64,000 nt of DNA, from NCBI GenBank assembly GCA_034509925.1, contig CM067537.1, positions 5,280,501-5,344,500 of the forward strand, written 5' to 3'. The position numbers and the translations under genes were made by a program. Of this stretch, positions 1 to 15,000 are shown in pieces (positions within the stretch are counted from its first letter, which is position 1; the number at the start of each line of letters is the position of its first letter). Under the pieces are notes generated by a model. It was given only the letters and a program-made list of their open reading frames with translations. It had not been told where the DNA came from and ran no database searches. Origin of the DNA: Hirudinaria manillensis (lineage: Eukaryota > Annelida > Clitellata > Hirudinida > Hirudinidae).

Positions 1-3000
1 AGATTTGATGTTGCTATGGATCCTGAAATAATAATCGTTATGTATGAATTCGCCGTTGTTGACGATCCGCTAGAGGATGTTTCAGTGTTGGGATATGTTG
101 AAATCTCCGACGATGTTCCGTTCAAAGTATGCGTTGACGCATCGGTTGAATTTGACGTCGTACCTGTTGTAGAAGATGGAGAGATCGTGGATGTTCTGTT
201 GAAGGAAGTGGTCGACACGTTGATTGCAACTGGGGTAGTTGTAGATGATGATGTCATTGTCGAAGATCCGTTGAATGAAGTTGTCGACACGTTAACTGCA
301 AGCGGTGTAGTTGTCCAAGTCGTACCGTTGAATGGAGTCGATGAGAAATTGGCCGTCGTGAGATTAGATGTTGCTATGGATCCTGAAATAATAATCGTTA
401 TGTATGAATTCGTCGTTGTCGGTGATCCGTGGGATGATGTTTCAGTGTTGGGATATGTTGAAATCTCCGACGATGTTCTGTTCAAAGTATGCGTTGACGC
501 ATCGGTTGAATTTGACGTCGTACCTGTTGTGGAAGATGAAGATATTGTCGAAGTTCTGTTGAAGGAAGTGGTCGACACGTTGATTGCAACTGGGGTAGTT
601 GTAGATGATGATGTCATTGTCGAAGATCCGTTGAAAGAAGTTGTCGACTCGTTAACTGCAAGCGGTGAAGTTGTCCAAGTCGTACCGTTGAATGGTGTCG
701 ATGAGAAATTGGCCGTCGTGAGATTAGATGTTGCTATGGATCCTGAAATAATAATCGTTATGTATGAATTCGTCGTTGTCGGTGATCCGTGGGATGATGT
801 TTCAGTGTTGGGATATGTTGAAATCTCCGACGATGTTCTGTTCAAAGTATGCGTTGACGCATCGGTTGAATTTGACGTCGTACCTGTTGTGGAAGATGTG
901 TTGAAGGAAGTGGTCGACACGTTGATTGCAACTGGGGTAGTTGTAGACGATGATGTCATTGTCGAAGATCCGTTGAAAGAAGTTGTCGACTCGTTAACTG
1001 CAAGCGGTGTAGTTGTCCAAGTCGTACCGTTGAATGGAGTCGATGAGAAATTGGCCTTCGTGAGATTTGATGTTGCTATGGATCCTGAAATAATAATCGT
1101 TATGTATGAATTCGCCGTTGTTGACGATCCGCTAGAGGATGTTTCAGTGTTGGGATATGTTGAAATCTCCGACGATGTTCCGTTCAAAGTATGCGTTGAC
1201 GCATCGGTTGAATTTGACGTCGTACCTGTTGTAGAAGATGGAGAGATCGTGGATGTTCTGTTGAAGGAAGTGTTCGACACGTTGATTGCAACTGCGGTAG
1301 TTGTAGACGATGAAGTCGTACCGTTGAATGGTGTCGATGAGAAATTGGCCGTCGTGAGATTAGATGTTGCTATGGATCCTGAAATAATAATCGTTATGTA
1401 TGAATTCGTCGTTGTCGGTGATCCGTGGGATGATGTTTCAGTGTTGGGATATGTTGAAATCTCCGACGATGTTCCGTTCAAAGTATGCGTTGACGCATCG
1501 GTTGAATTTGACGTCGTACCTGTTGTGGAAGATGAAGATATTGTCGAAGTTCTGTTGAAGGAAGTGGTCGACACGTTGATTGCAACTGGGGTAGTTGTAG
1601 ACGATGATGTCATTGTCGAAGATCCGTTGAAAGATGTTATCGACTCGTTAACTGCAAGCGGTGAAGTTGTCCAAGTCGTACCGTTGAATGGAGTTGATGA
1701 GAAATTGGCTATCATGAGATTTGATGTTGCTATGGATACTGAAAGATTAATCGATGTATTTGCATTCGCTGTTGTCGGTGATCCGTTGGATGATGTTTCA
1801 GTGTTGAGAAATGTTGAAATCTCCGACGATGTTCCGTTCAAAGTATGCGTTGACGCATCGGTTGAATTTGACGTCGTACCTGTTGTGGAAGATGAAGATA
1901 TTGTCGAAGTTCTGTTGAAGGAAGTGGTCGACACGTTGATTGCAACTGGGGTAGTTGTAGACGATGATGTCATTGTCGAAGATCCGTTGAAAGATGTTAT
2001 CGACTCGTTAACTGCAAGCGGTGAAGTTGTCCAAGTCGTACCGTTGAATGGAGTTGATGAGAAATTGGCTATCATGAGATTTGATGTTGCTATGGATACT
2101 GAAAGATTAATCGATGTATTTGCATTCGCTGTTGTCGGTGATCCGTTGGATGATGTTTCAGTGTTGAGAAATGTTGAAATCTCCGACGATGTTCCGATGA
2201 AAGTATGCGTTGACGCATCGGTTGAATTTGACGTCGTACCTGTTGTGGAAAATGGAGAGATCGTCGATGTTCTGTTGAAGGAAGTGGTCGACACGTTGAT
2301 TGCAACTGGGGTAGTTGTAGATGATGATGTCATTGTCGAAGATCCGTTGAAAGAAGTTGTCGACTCGTTAACTGCAAGCGGTGTAGTTGTCCAAGTCGTA
2401 CCGTTGAATGGAGTCGATGAGAAATTGGCCTTCGTGAGATTTGATGTTTCTATGGATCCTGAAATAATAATCGTTATGTATGAATTCGCCGTTGTTGACG
2501 ATCCGCTAGAGGATGTTTCACTGTTGGGAAATATTGAGTTTGCCGACGATGTTCCGTTCAAAGTATGCGTTGACGCATCGGTTGAATTTGACGTCGTACC
2601 TGTTGTAGAAGATGGAGAGATCGTGGATGTTCTGTTGAAGGAAGTGTTCGACACGTTGATTGCAACTGCGGTAGTTGTAGACGATGATGTCATTGTCGAA
2701 GATCCGTTGAATGAAGTTGTCGACACGTTAACTGCAAGCGGTGTAGTTGTCCAAGTCGTACCGTTGAATGGTGTCGATGAGAAATTGGCCGTCGTGAGAT
2801 TAGATGTTGCTATGGATCCTGAAATAATAATCGTTATGTATGAATTCGTCGTTGTCGGTGATCCGTGGGATGATGTTTCAGTGTTGGGATATGTTGAAAT
2901 CTCCGACGATGTTCCGTTCAAAGTATGCGTTGACGCATCGGTTGAATTTGACGTCGTACCTGTTGTAGAAGATGGAGAGATCGTGGATGTTCTGTTGAAG

Positions 3001-6000
3001 GAAGTGTTCGACACGTTGATTGCAACTGCGGTAGTTGTAGACGATGATGTCATTGTCGAAGATCCGTTGAATGAAGTTGTCGACACGTTAACTGCAAGCG
3101 GTGTAGTTGTCCAAGTCGTACCGTTGAATGGTGTCGATGAGAAATTGGCCGTCGTGAGATTAGATGTTGCTATGGATCCTGAAATAATAATCGTTATGTA
3201 TGAATTCGTCGTTGTCGGTGATCCGTGGGATGATGTTTTCAGTGTTGGGATATGTTGAAATCTCCGACGATGTTCCGTTCAAAGTATGCGTTGACGCATC
3301 GGTTGAATTTGACGTCGTACCTGTTGTGGAAGATGAAGATATTGTCGAAGTTCTGTTGAAGGAAGTGGTCGACACGTTGATTGCAACTGGGGTAGTTGTA
3401 GACGATGATGTCATTGTCGAAGATCCGTTGAAAGATGTTATCGACTCGTTAACTGCAAGCGGTGAAGTTGTCCAAGTCGTACCGTTGAATGGAGTTGATG
3501 AGAAATTGGCTATCATGAGATTTGATGTTGCTATGGATACTGAAAGATTAATCGATGTATTTGCATTCGCTGTTGTCGGTGATCCGTTGGATGATGTTTC
3601 AGTGTTGAGAAATGTTGAAATCTCCGACGATGTTCCGTTCAAAGTATGCGTTGACGCATCGGTTGAATTTGACGTCGTACCTGTTGTGGAAGATGAAGAT
3701 ATTGTCGAAGTTCTGTTGAAGGAAGTGGTCGACACGTTGATTGCAACTGGGGTAGTTGTAGACGATGATGTCATTGTCGAAGATCCGTTGAAAGATGTTA
3801 TCGACTCGTTAACTGCAAGCGGTGAAGTTGTCCAAGTCGTACCGTTGAATGGAGTTGATGAGAAATTGGCTATCATGAGATTTGATGTTGCTATGGATCC
3901 TGAAATAATAATCGTTATGTATGAATTCGCCGTTGTTGACGATCCGCTAGAGGATGTTTCACTGTTGGGAAATATTGAGTTTGCCGACGATGTTCCGTTC
4001 AAAGTATGCGTTGACGCATCGGTTGAATTTGACGTCGTACCTGTTGTAGAAGATGGAGAGATCGTGGATGTTCTGTTGAAGGAAGTGTTCGACACGTTGA
4101 TTGCAACTGCGGTAGTTGTAGACGATGATGTCATTGTCGAAGATCCGTTGAATGAAGTTGTCGACACGTTAACTGCAAGCGGTGTAGTTGTCCAAGTCGT
4201 ACCGTTGAATGGTGTCGATGAGAAATTGGCCGTCGTGAGATTAGATGTTGCTATGGATCCTGAAATAACAATCGTTATGTATGAATTCGTCGTTGTCGGT
4301 GATCCGTGGGATGATGTTTCAGTGTTGGGATATGTTGAAATCTCCGACGATGTTCCGTTCAAAGTATGCGTTGACGCATCGGTTGAATTTGACGTCGTAC
4401 CTGTTGTAGAAGATGGAGAGATCGTGGATGTTCTGTTGAAGGAAGTGTTCGACACGTTGATTGCAACTGCGGTAGTTGTAGACGATGATGTCATTGTCGA
4501 AGATCCGTTGAATGAAGTTGTCGACACGTTAACTGCAAGCGGTGTAGTTGTCCAAGTCGTACCGTTGAATGGTGTCGATGAGAAATTGGCCGTCGTGAGA
4601 TTAGATGTTGCTATGGATCCTGAAATAATAATCGTTATGTATGAATTCGTCGTTGTCGGTGATCCGTGGGATGATGTTTCAGTGTTGGGATATGTTGAAA
4701 TCTCCGACGATGTTCCGTTCAAAGTATGCGTTGACGCATCGGTTGAATTTGACGTCGTACCTGTTGTGGAAGATGAAGATATTGTCGAAGTTCTGTTGAA
4801 GGAAGTGGTCGACACGTTGATTGCAACTGGGGTAGTTGTAGACGATGATGTCATTGTCGAAGATCCGTTGAAAGATGTTATCGACTCGTTAACTGCAAGC
4901 GGTGAAGTTGTCCAAGTCGTACCGTTGAATGGAGTTGATGAGAAATTGGCTATCATGAGATTTGATGTTGCTATGGATACTGAAAGATTAATCGATGTAT
5001 TTGCATTCGCTGTTGTCGGTGATCCGTTGGATGATGTTTCAGTGTTGAGAAATGTTGAAATCTCCGACGATGTTCCGTTCAAAGTATGCGTTGACGCATC
5101 GGTTGAATTTGACGTCGTACCTGTTGTGGAAGATGAAGATATTGTCGAAGTTCTGTTGAAGGAAGTGGTCGACACGTTGATTGCAACTGGGGTAGTTGTA
5201 GACGATGATGTCATTGTCGAAGATCCGTTGAAAGATGTTATCGACTCGTTAACTGCAAGCGGTGAAGTTGTCCAAGTCGTACCGTTGAATGGAGTTGATG
5301 AGAAATTGGCTATCATGAGATTTGATGTTGCTATGGATACTGAAAGATTAATCGATGTATTTGCATTCGCTGTTGTCGGTGATCCGTTGGATGATGTTTC
5401 AGTGTTGAGAAATGTTGAAATCTCCGACGATGTTCCGATGAAAGTATGCGTTGACGCATCGGTTGAATTTGACGTCGTACCTGTTGTGGAAAATGGAGAG
5501 ATCGTCGATGTTCTGTTGAAGGAAGTGGTCGACACGTTGATTGCAACTGGGGTAGTTGTAGATGATGATGTCATTGTCGAAGATCCGTTGAAAGAAGTTG
5601 TCGACTCGTTAACTGCAAGCGGTGTAGTTGTCCAAGTCGTACCGTTGAATGGAGTCGATGAGAAATTGGCCTTCGTGAGATTTGATGTTGCTATGGATCC
5701 TGAAATAATAATCGTTATGTATGAATTCGCCGTTGTTGACGATCCGCTAGAGGATGTTTCACTGTTGGGAAATATTGAGTTTGCCGACGATGTTCCGTTC
5801 AAAGTATGCGTTGACGCATCGGTTGAATTTGACGTCGTACCTGTTGTAGAAGATGGAGAGATCGTGGATGTTCTGTTGAAGGAAGTGGTCGACACGTTGA
5901 TTGCAACTGGGGTAGTTGTAGATGATGATGTCATTGTCGAAGATCCGTTGAATGAAGTTGTCGACACGTTAACTGCAAGCGGTGTAGTTGTCCAAGTCGT

Positions 6001-9000
6001 ACCGTTGAATGGTGTCGATGAGAAATTGGCCGTCGTGAGATTAGATGTTGCTATGGATCCTGAAATAATAATCGTTATGTATGAATTCGCCGTTGTTGAT
6101 GATCCGCTAGAGGATGTTTCACTGTTGGGAAATATTGAGTTTGCCGACGATGTTCCGTTCAAAGTATGCGTTGACGCATCGGTTGAATTTGACGTCGTAC
6201 CTGTTGTGGAAAATGGAGAGATCGTCGATGTTCTGTTGAAGGAAGTGGTCGACACGTTGATTGCAACTGGGGTAGTTGTAGATGATGATGTCATTGTCGA
6301 AGATCCGTTTAAAGAAGTTGTCGACTCGTTAACTGCAAGCGGTGTAGTTGTCCAAGTCGTACCGTTGAATGGTGTCGATGAGAAATTGGCCGTCGTGAGA
6401 TTAGATGTTGCTATGGATCCTGAAATAATAATCGTTATGTATGAATTCGCCGTTGTTGATGATCCGCTAAAGGATGTTTCAGTGTTGGGAAATGTTGAAA
6501 TCTCCGTCGATGTTCCGTTCAAAGTATGCATTGACCCATCGGTTGAATTTGACGTCGTACCTGTTGTGGAAGATGAAGATATTGTCGAAGTTCTGTTGAA
6601 GGAAGTGGTCGACACGTTGATTGCAACTGGGGTAGTTGTAGATGATGATGTCATTGTCGAAGATCCGTTGAAAGAAGTTGTCGACTCGTTAACTGCAAGC
6701 GGTGTAGTTGTCCAAGTCGTACCGTTGAATGGTGTCGATGAGAAATTGGCCGTCGTGAGATTAGATGTTGCTATGGATCCTGAAATAATAATCGTTATGT
6801 ATGAATTCGCCGTTGTCGGTGATCCGTGGGATGATGTTTCAGTGTTGGGATATGTTGAAATCTCCGACGATGTTCCGTTCAATGTATGCATTGACCCATC
6901 GGTTGAATTTGACGTCGTACCTGTTGTGGAAGATGAAGATATTGTCGAAGTTCTGTTGAAGGAAGTGGTCGACACGTTGATTGCAACTGGGGTAGTTGTA
7001 GATGATGATGTCATTGTCGAAGATCCGTTGAAAGAAGTTGTCGACTCGTTAACTGCAAGCGGTGTAGTTGTCCAAGTCGTACCGTTGAATGGAGTCGATG
7101 AGAAATTGGCCGTCGTGAGATTTGATGTTGCTATGGATCCTGAAACAGTAATCGTTATGTATGAATTCGCAGTTGTTGATGATCCGCTAGAGGATGTTTA
7201 ACTGTTGGGAAATATTGAGTTTGCCGACGATGTTCCGTTCAAAGTATGCGTTGACGCATCGGTTGAATTTGACGTCGTACCTGTTGTGGAAGATGAAGAT
7301 ATTGTCGAAGTTCTGTTGAAGGAAGTGGTCGACACGTTGATTGCAACTGGGGTAGTTGTAGACGATGATGTCATTGTCGAAGATCCGTTGAAAGATGTTG
7401 TCGACTCGTTAACTGCAAGCGGTGTAGTTGTCCAAGTCGTACCGTTGAATGGAGTCGATGAGAAATTGGCCTTCGTGAGATTTGATGTTGCTATGGATCC
7501 TGAAATAATAATCGTTATGTATGAATTCGCCGTTGTTGACGATCCGCTAGAGGATGTTTCACTGTTGGGAAATATTGAGTTTGCCGACGATGTTCCGTTC
7601 AAAGTATGCGTTGACGCATCGGTTGAATTTGACGTCGTACCTGTTGTAGAAGATGGAGAGATCGTGGATGTTCTGTTGAAGGAAGTGGTCGACACGTTGA
7701 TTGCAACTGCGGTAGTTGTAGATGATGATGTCATTGTCGAAGATCCGTTGAATGAAGTTGTCGACACGTTAACTGCAAGCGGTGTAGTTGTCCAAGTCGT
7801 ACCGTTGAATGGAGTCGATGAGAAATTGGCCGTCGTGAGATTTGATGTTGCTATGGATCCTGAAACAGTAATCGTTATGTATGAATTCGCAGTTGTTGAT
7901 GATCCGCTAGAGGATGTTTAACTGTTGGGAAATATTGAGTTTGCCGACGATGTTCCGTTCAAAGTATGCGTTGACGCATCGGTTGAATTTGACGTCGTAC
8001 CTGTTGTGGAAGATGAAGATATTGTCGAAGTTCTGTTGAAGGAAGTGGTCGACACGTTGATTGCAACTGGGGTAGTTGTAGACGATGATGTCATTGTCGA
8101 AGATCCGTTGAAAGATGTTGTCGACTCGTTAACTGCAAGCGGTGTAGTTGTCCAAGTCGTACCGTTGAATGGAGTCGATGAGAAATTGGCCTTCGTGAGA
8201 TTTGATGTTGCTATGGATCCTGAAATAATAATCGTTATGTATGAATTCGCCGTTGTTGACGATCCGCTAGAGGATGTTTCACTGTTGGGAAATATTGAGT
8301 TTGCCGACGATGTTCCGTTCAAAGTATGCGTTGACGCATCGGTTGAATTTGACGTCGTACCTGTTGTAGAAGATGGAGAGATCGTGGATGTTCTGTTGAA
8401 GGAAGTGGTCGACACGTTGATTGCAACTGCGGTAGTTGTAGATGATGATGTCATTGTCGAAGATCCGTTGAATGAAGTTGTCGACACGTTAACTGCAAGC
8501 GGTGTAGTTGTCCAAGTCGTACCGTTGAATGGTGTCGATGAGAAATTGGCCGTCGTGAGATTAGATGTTGCTATGGATCCTGAAATAATAATCGTTATGT
8601 ATGAATTCGCCGTTGTCGGTGATCCGTGGGATGATGTTTCAGTGTTGGGATATGTTGAAATCTCCGACGATGTTCCGTTCAATGTATGCATTGACCCATC
8701 GGTTGAATTTGACGTCGTACCTGTTGTGGAAGATGAAGATATTGTCGAAGTTCTGTTGAAGGAAGTGGTCGACACGTTGATTGCAACTGGGGTAGTTGTA
8801 GATGATGATGTCATTGTCGAAGATCCGTTGAAAGAAGTTGTCGACTCGTTAACTGCAAGCGGTGTAGTTGTCCAAGTCGTACCGTTGAATGGAGTCGATG
8901 AGAAATTGGCCTTCGTGAGATTTGATGTTGCTATGGATCCTGAAATAATAATCGTTATGTATGAATTCGCCGTTGTTGACGATCCGCTAGAGGATGTTTC

Positions 9001-12000
9001 ACTGTTGGGAAATATTGAGTTTGCCGACGATGTTCCGTTCAAAGTATGCGTTGACGCATCGGTTGAATTTGACGTCGTACCTGTTGTAGAAGATGGAGAG
9101 ATCGTGGATGTTCTGTTGAAGGAAGTGGTCGACACGTTGATTGCAACTGGGGTAGTTGTAGATGATGATGTCATTGTCGAAGATCCGTTGAATGAAGTTG
9201 TCGACACGTTAACTGCAAGCGGTGTAGTTGTCCAAGTCGTACCGTTGAATGGTGTCGATGAGAAATTGGCCGTCGTGAGATTAGATGTTGCTATGGATCC
9301 TGAAATAATAATCGTTATGTATGAATTCGCCGTTGTTGATGATCCGCTAGAGGATGTTTCACTGTTGGGAAATATTGAGTTTGCCGACGATGTTCCGTTC
9401 AAAGTATGCGTTGACGCATCGGTTGAATTTGACGTCGTACCTGTTGTAGAATATGGAGAGATCGTGGATGTTCTGTTGAAGGAAGTGGTCGACACGTTGA
9501 TTGCAACTGCGGTAGTTGTAGATGATGATGTCATTGTCGAAGATCCGTTGAATGAAGTTGTCGACACGTTAACTGCAAGCGGTGTAGTTGTCCAAGTCGT
9601 ACCGTTGAATGGTGTCGATGAGAAATTGGCCGTCGTGAGATTAGATGTTGCTATGGATCCTGAAATGATAATCGTTATGTATGAATTCGCCGTTGTCGGT
9701 GATCCGTGGGATGATGTTTCAGTGTTGGGATATGTTGAAATCTCCGACGATGTTCCGTTCAATGTATGCATTGACCCATCGGTTGAATTTGACGTCGTAC
9801 CTGTTGTGGAAGATGAAGATATTGTCGAAGTTCTGTTGAAGGAAGTGGTCGACACGTTGATTGCAACTGGGGTAGTTGTAGATGATGATGTCATTGTCGA
9901 AGATCCGTTGAAAGAAGTTGTCGACTCGTTAACTGCAAGCGGTGTAGTTGTCCAAGTCGTACCGTTGAATGGTGTCGATGAGAAATTGGCCGTCGTGAGA
10001 TTAGATGTTGCTATGGATCCTGAAATAATAATCGTTATGTATGAATTCGCCGTTGTTGATGATCCGCTAGAGGATGTTTCACTGTTGGGAAATATTGAGT
10101 TTGCCGACGATGTTCCGTTCAAAGTATGCGTTGACGCATCGGTTGAATTTGACGTCGTACCTGTTGTAGAATATGGAGAGATCGTGGATGTTCTGTTGAA
10201 GGAAGTGGTCGACACGTTGATTGCAACTGCGGTAGTTGTAGATGATGATGTCATTGTCGAAGATCCGTTGAATGAAGTTGTCGACACGTTAACTGCAAGC
10301 GGTTGTAGTTGTCCAAGTCGTACCGTTGAATGGTGTCGATGAGAAATTGGCCGTCGTGAGATTAGATGTTGCTATGGATCCTGAAATGATAATCGTTATG
10401 TATGAATTCGCCGTTGTCGGTGATCCGTGGGATGATGTTTCAGTGTTGGGATATGTTGAAATCTCCGACGATGTTCCGTTCAATGTATGCATTGACCCAT
10501 CGGTTGAATTTGACGTCGTACCTGTTGTGGAAGATGAAGATATTGTCGAAGTTCTGTTGAAGGAAGTGGTCGACACGTTGATTGCAACTGGGGTAGTTGT
10601 AGATGATGATGTCATTGTCGAAGATCCGTTGAAAGAAGTTGTCGACTCGTTAACTGCAAGCGGTGTAGTTGTCCAAGTCGTACCGTTGAATGGAGTCGAT
10701 GAGAAATTGGCCGTCGTGAGATTTGATGTTGCTATGGATCCTGAAACAGTAATCGTTATGTATGAATTCGCAGTTGTTGATGATCCGCTAGAGGATGTTT
10801 AACTGTTGGGAAATATTGAGTTTGCCGACGATGTTCCGTTCAAAGTATGCGTTGACGCATCGGTTGAATTTGACGTCGTACCTGTTGTAGAAGATGGAGA
10901 GATCGTGGATGTTCTGTTGAAGGAAGTGGTCGACACGTTGATTGCAACTGCGGTAGTTGTAGATGATGATGTCATTGTCGAAGATCCGTTGAATGAAGTT
11001 GTCGACACGTTAACTGCAAGCGGTGTAGTTGTCCAAGTCGTACCGTTGAATGGAGTCGATGAGAAATTGGCCGTCGTGAGATTTGATGTTGCTATGGATC
11101 CTGAAACAGTAATCGTTATGTATGAATTCGCAGTTGTTGATGATCCGCTAGAGGATGTTTAACTGTTGGGAAATATTGAGTTTGCCGACGATGTTCCGTT
11201 CAAAGTATGCGTTGACGCATCGGTTGAATTTGACGTCGTACCTGTTGTGGAAGATGAAGATATTGTCGAAGTTCTGTTGAAGGAAGTGGTCGACACGTTG
11301 ATTGCAACTGGGGTAGTTGTAGACGATGATGTCATTGTCGAAGATCCGTTGAAAGATGTTGTCGACTCGTTAACTGCAAGCGGTGTAGTTGTCCAAGTCG
11401 TACCGTTGAATGGAGTCGATGAGAAATTGGCCTTCGTGAGATTTGATGTTGCTATGGATCCTGAAATAATAATCGTTATGTATGAATTCGCCGTTGTTGA
11501 CGATCCGCTAGAGGATGTTTCACTGTTGGGAAATATTGAGTTTGCCGACGATGTTCCGTTCAAAGTATGCGTTGACGCATCGGTTGAATTTGACGTCGTA
11601 CCTGTTGTAGAAGATGGAGAGATCGTGGATGTTCTGTTGAAGGAAGTGGTCGACACGTTGATTGCAACTGCGGTAGTTGTAGATGATGATGTCATTGTCG
11701 AAGATCCGTTGAATGAAGTTGTCGACACGTTAACTGCAAGCGGTGTAGTTGTCCAAGTCGTACCGTTGAATGGTGTCGATGAGAAATTGGCCGTCGTGAG
11801 ATTAGATGTTGCTATGGATCCTGAAATAATAATCGTTATGTATGAATTCGCCGTTGTCGGTGATCCGTGGGATGATGTTTCAGTGTTGGGATATGTTGAA
11901 ATCTCCGACGATGTTCCGTTCAATGTATGCATTGACCCATCGGTTGAATTTGACGTCGTACCTGTTGTGGAAGATGAAGATATTGTCGAAGTTCTGTTGA

Positions 12001-15000
12001 AGGAAGTGGTCGACACGTTGATTGCAACTGGGGTAGTTGTAGATGATGATGTCATTGTCGAAGATCCGTTGAAAGAAGTTGTCGACTCGTTAACTGCAAG
12101 CGGTGTAGTTGTCCAAGTCGTACCGTTGAATGGAGTCGATGAGAAATTGGCCTTCGTGAGATTTGATGTTGCTATGGATCCTGAAATAATAATCGTTATG
12201 TATGAATTCGCCGTTGTTGACGATCCGCTAGAGGATGTTTCACTGTTGGGAAATATTGAGTTTGCCGACGATGTTCCGTTCAAAGTATGCGTTGACGCAT
12301 CGGTTGAATTTGACGTCGTACCTGTTGTAGAAGATGGAGAGATCGTGGATGTTCTGTTGAAGGAAGTGGTCGACACGTTGATTGCAACTGGGGTAGTTGT
12401 AGATGATGATGTCATTGTCGAAGATCCGTTGAATGAAGTTGTCGACACGTTAACTGCAAGCGGTGTAGTTGTCCAAGTCGTACCGTTGAATGGTGTCGAT
12501 GAGAAATTGGCCGTCGTGAGATTAGATGTTGCTATGGATCCTGAAATAATAATCGTTATGTATGAATTCGCCGTTGTTGATGATCCGCTAGAGGATGTTT
12601 CACTGTTGGGAAATATTGAGTTTGCCGACGATGTTCCGTTCAAAGTATGCGTTGACGCATCGGTTGAATTTGACGTCGTACCTGTTGTAGAATATGGAGA
12701 GATCGTGGATGTTCTGTTGAAGGAAGTGGTCGACACGTTGATTGCAACTGCGGTAGTTGTAGATGATGATGTCATTGTCGAAGATCCGTTGAATGAAGTT
12801 GTCGACACGTTAACTGCAAGCGGTGTAGTTGTCCAAGTCGTACCGTTGAATGGTGTCGATGAGAAATTGGCCGTCGTGAGATTAGATGTTGCTATGGATC
12901 CTGAAATGATAATCGTTATGTATGAATTCGCCGTTGTCGGTGATCCGTGGGATGATGTTTCAGTGTTGGGATATGTTGAAATCTCCGACGATGTTCCGTT
13001 CAATGTATGCATTGACCCATCGGTTGAATTTGACGTCGTACCTGTTGTGGAAGATGAAGATATTGTCGAAGTTCTGTTGAAGGAAGTGGTCGACACGTTG
13101 ATTGCAACTGGGGTAGTTGTAGATGATGATGTCATTGTCGAAGATCCGTTGAAAGAAGTTGTCGACTCGTTAACTGCAAGCGGTGTAGTTGTCCAAGTCG
13201 TACCGTTGAATGGTGTCGATGAGAAATTGGCCGTCGTGAGATTAGATGTTGCTATGGATCCTGAAATAATAATCGTTATGTATGAATTCGCCGTTGTTGA
13301 TGATCCGCTAGAGGATGTTTCACTGTTGGGAAATATTGAGTTTGCCGACGATGTTCCGTTCAAAGTATGCGTTGACGCATCGGTTGAATTTGACGTCGTA
13401 CCTGTTGTAGAATATGGAGAGATCGTGGATGTTCTGTTGAAGGAAGTGGTCGACACGTTGATTGCAACTGCGGTAGTTGTAGATGATGATGTCATTGTCG
13501 AAGATCCGTTGAATGAAGTTGTCGACACGTTAACTGCAAGCGGTGTAGTTGTCCAAGTCGTACCGTTGAATGGTGTCGATGAGAAATTGGCCGTCGTGAG
13601 ATTAGATGTTGCTATGGATCCTGAAATGATAATCGTTATGTATGAATTCGCCGTTGTCGGTGATCCGTGGGATGATGTTTCAGTGTTGGGATATGTTGAA
13701 ATCTCCGACGATGTTCCGTTCAATGTATGCATTGACCCATCGGTTGAATTTGACGTCGTACCTGTTGTGGAAGATGAAGATATTGTCGAAGTTCTGTTGA
13801 AGGAAGTGGTCGACACGTTGATTGCAACTGGGGTAGTTGTAGATGATGATGTCATTGTCGAAGATCCGTTGAAAGAAGTTGTCGACTCGTTAACTGCAAG
13901 CGGTGTAGTTGTCCAAGTCGTACCGTTGAATGGAGTCGATGAGAAATTGGCCGTCGTGAGATTTGATGTTGCTATGGATCCTGAAACAGTAATCGTTATG
14001 TATGAATTCGCAGTTGTTGATGATCCGCTAGAGGATGTTTAACTGTTGGGAAATATTGAGTTTGCCGACGATGTTCCGTTCAAAGTATGCGTTGACGCAT
14101 CGGTTGAATTTGACGTCGTACCTGTTGTGGAAGATGAAGATATTGTCGAAGTTCTGTTGAAGGAAGTGGTCGACACGTTGATTGCAACTGGGGTAGTTGT
14201 AGACGATGATGTCATTGTCGAAGATCCGTTGAAAGATGTTGTCGACTCGTTAACTGCAAGCGGTGTAGTTGTCCAAGTCGTACCGTTGAATGGAGTCGAT
14301 GAGAAATTGGCCTTCGTGAGATTTGATGTTGCTATGGATCCTGAAATAATAATCGTTATGTATGAATTCGCCGTTGTTGATGATCCGCTAGAGGATGTTT
14401 CACTGTTGGGAAATATTAAGTTTGCCGAAGATGTTCCGGTAAAAGTATGCGTGGACGCATCGGTTGAAATTGACATCGTACCTGTTGTGGAAGATGAAGA
14501 GATCGTGGATGTTCTGTTGAAGGAAGTGGTCGACACGTTGATTGCAACTGGGGTAGTTGTAGATGATGATTTCATTGTCGAAGATCCGTTGAATGAAGTT
14601 GTCGACACGTTAACTGCAAGCGGTGAAGTTGACCAAGTCGTACCGTTGAATGGAGTCGATGAGAAATTGGCCATCATGAGATTTGATGTTGCTATGGATC
14701 CTGAAATAATAATCGTTATGTATGAATTCGCCGTTGTCGGTGATCCGTGGGATGATGTTTCAGTGTTGGGATATGTTGAAATCTCCGACGATGTTCCGTT
14801 CAATGTATGCATTGACCCATCTGTTGAATTTGACGTCGTACCTGTTGTGGAAGATGAAGATATCGTCGTTGTTCTGTTGAAGGAAGTGGTCGACACGTTG
14901 ATTGCAACTGGGGTAGTTGTAGATGATGATGTCATTGTCGAAGATCCGTTGAAAGTAGTTGTCGACTCGTTAACTGCAAGCGGTGTAGTTGTCCAAGTCG

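Noticed and set aside
2090-2305. Short minus-strand ORFs of 63-71 codons repeated along the array (Gln/Arg/His-rich)
   Set aside because: These are out-of-frame readings of the repeat unit and recur only because the DNA repeats.
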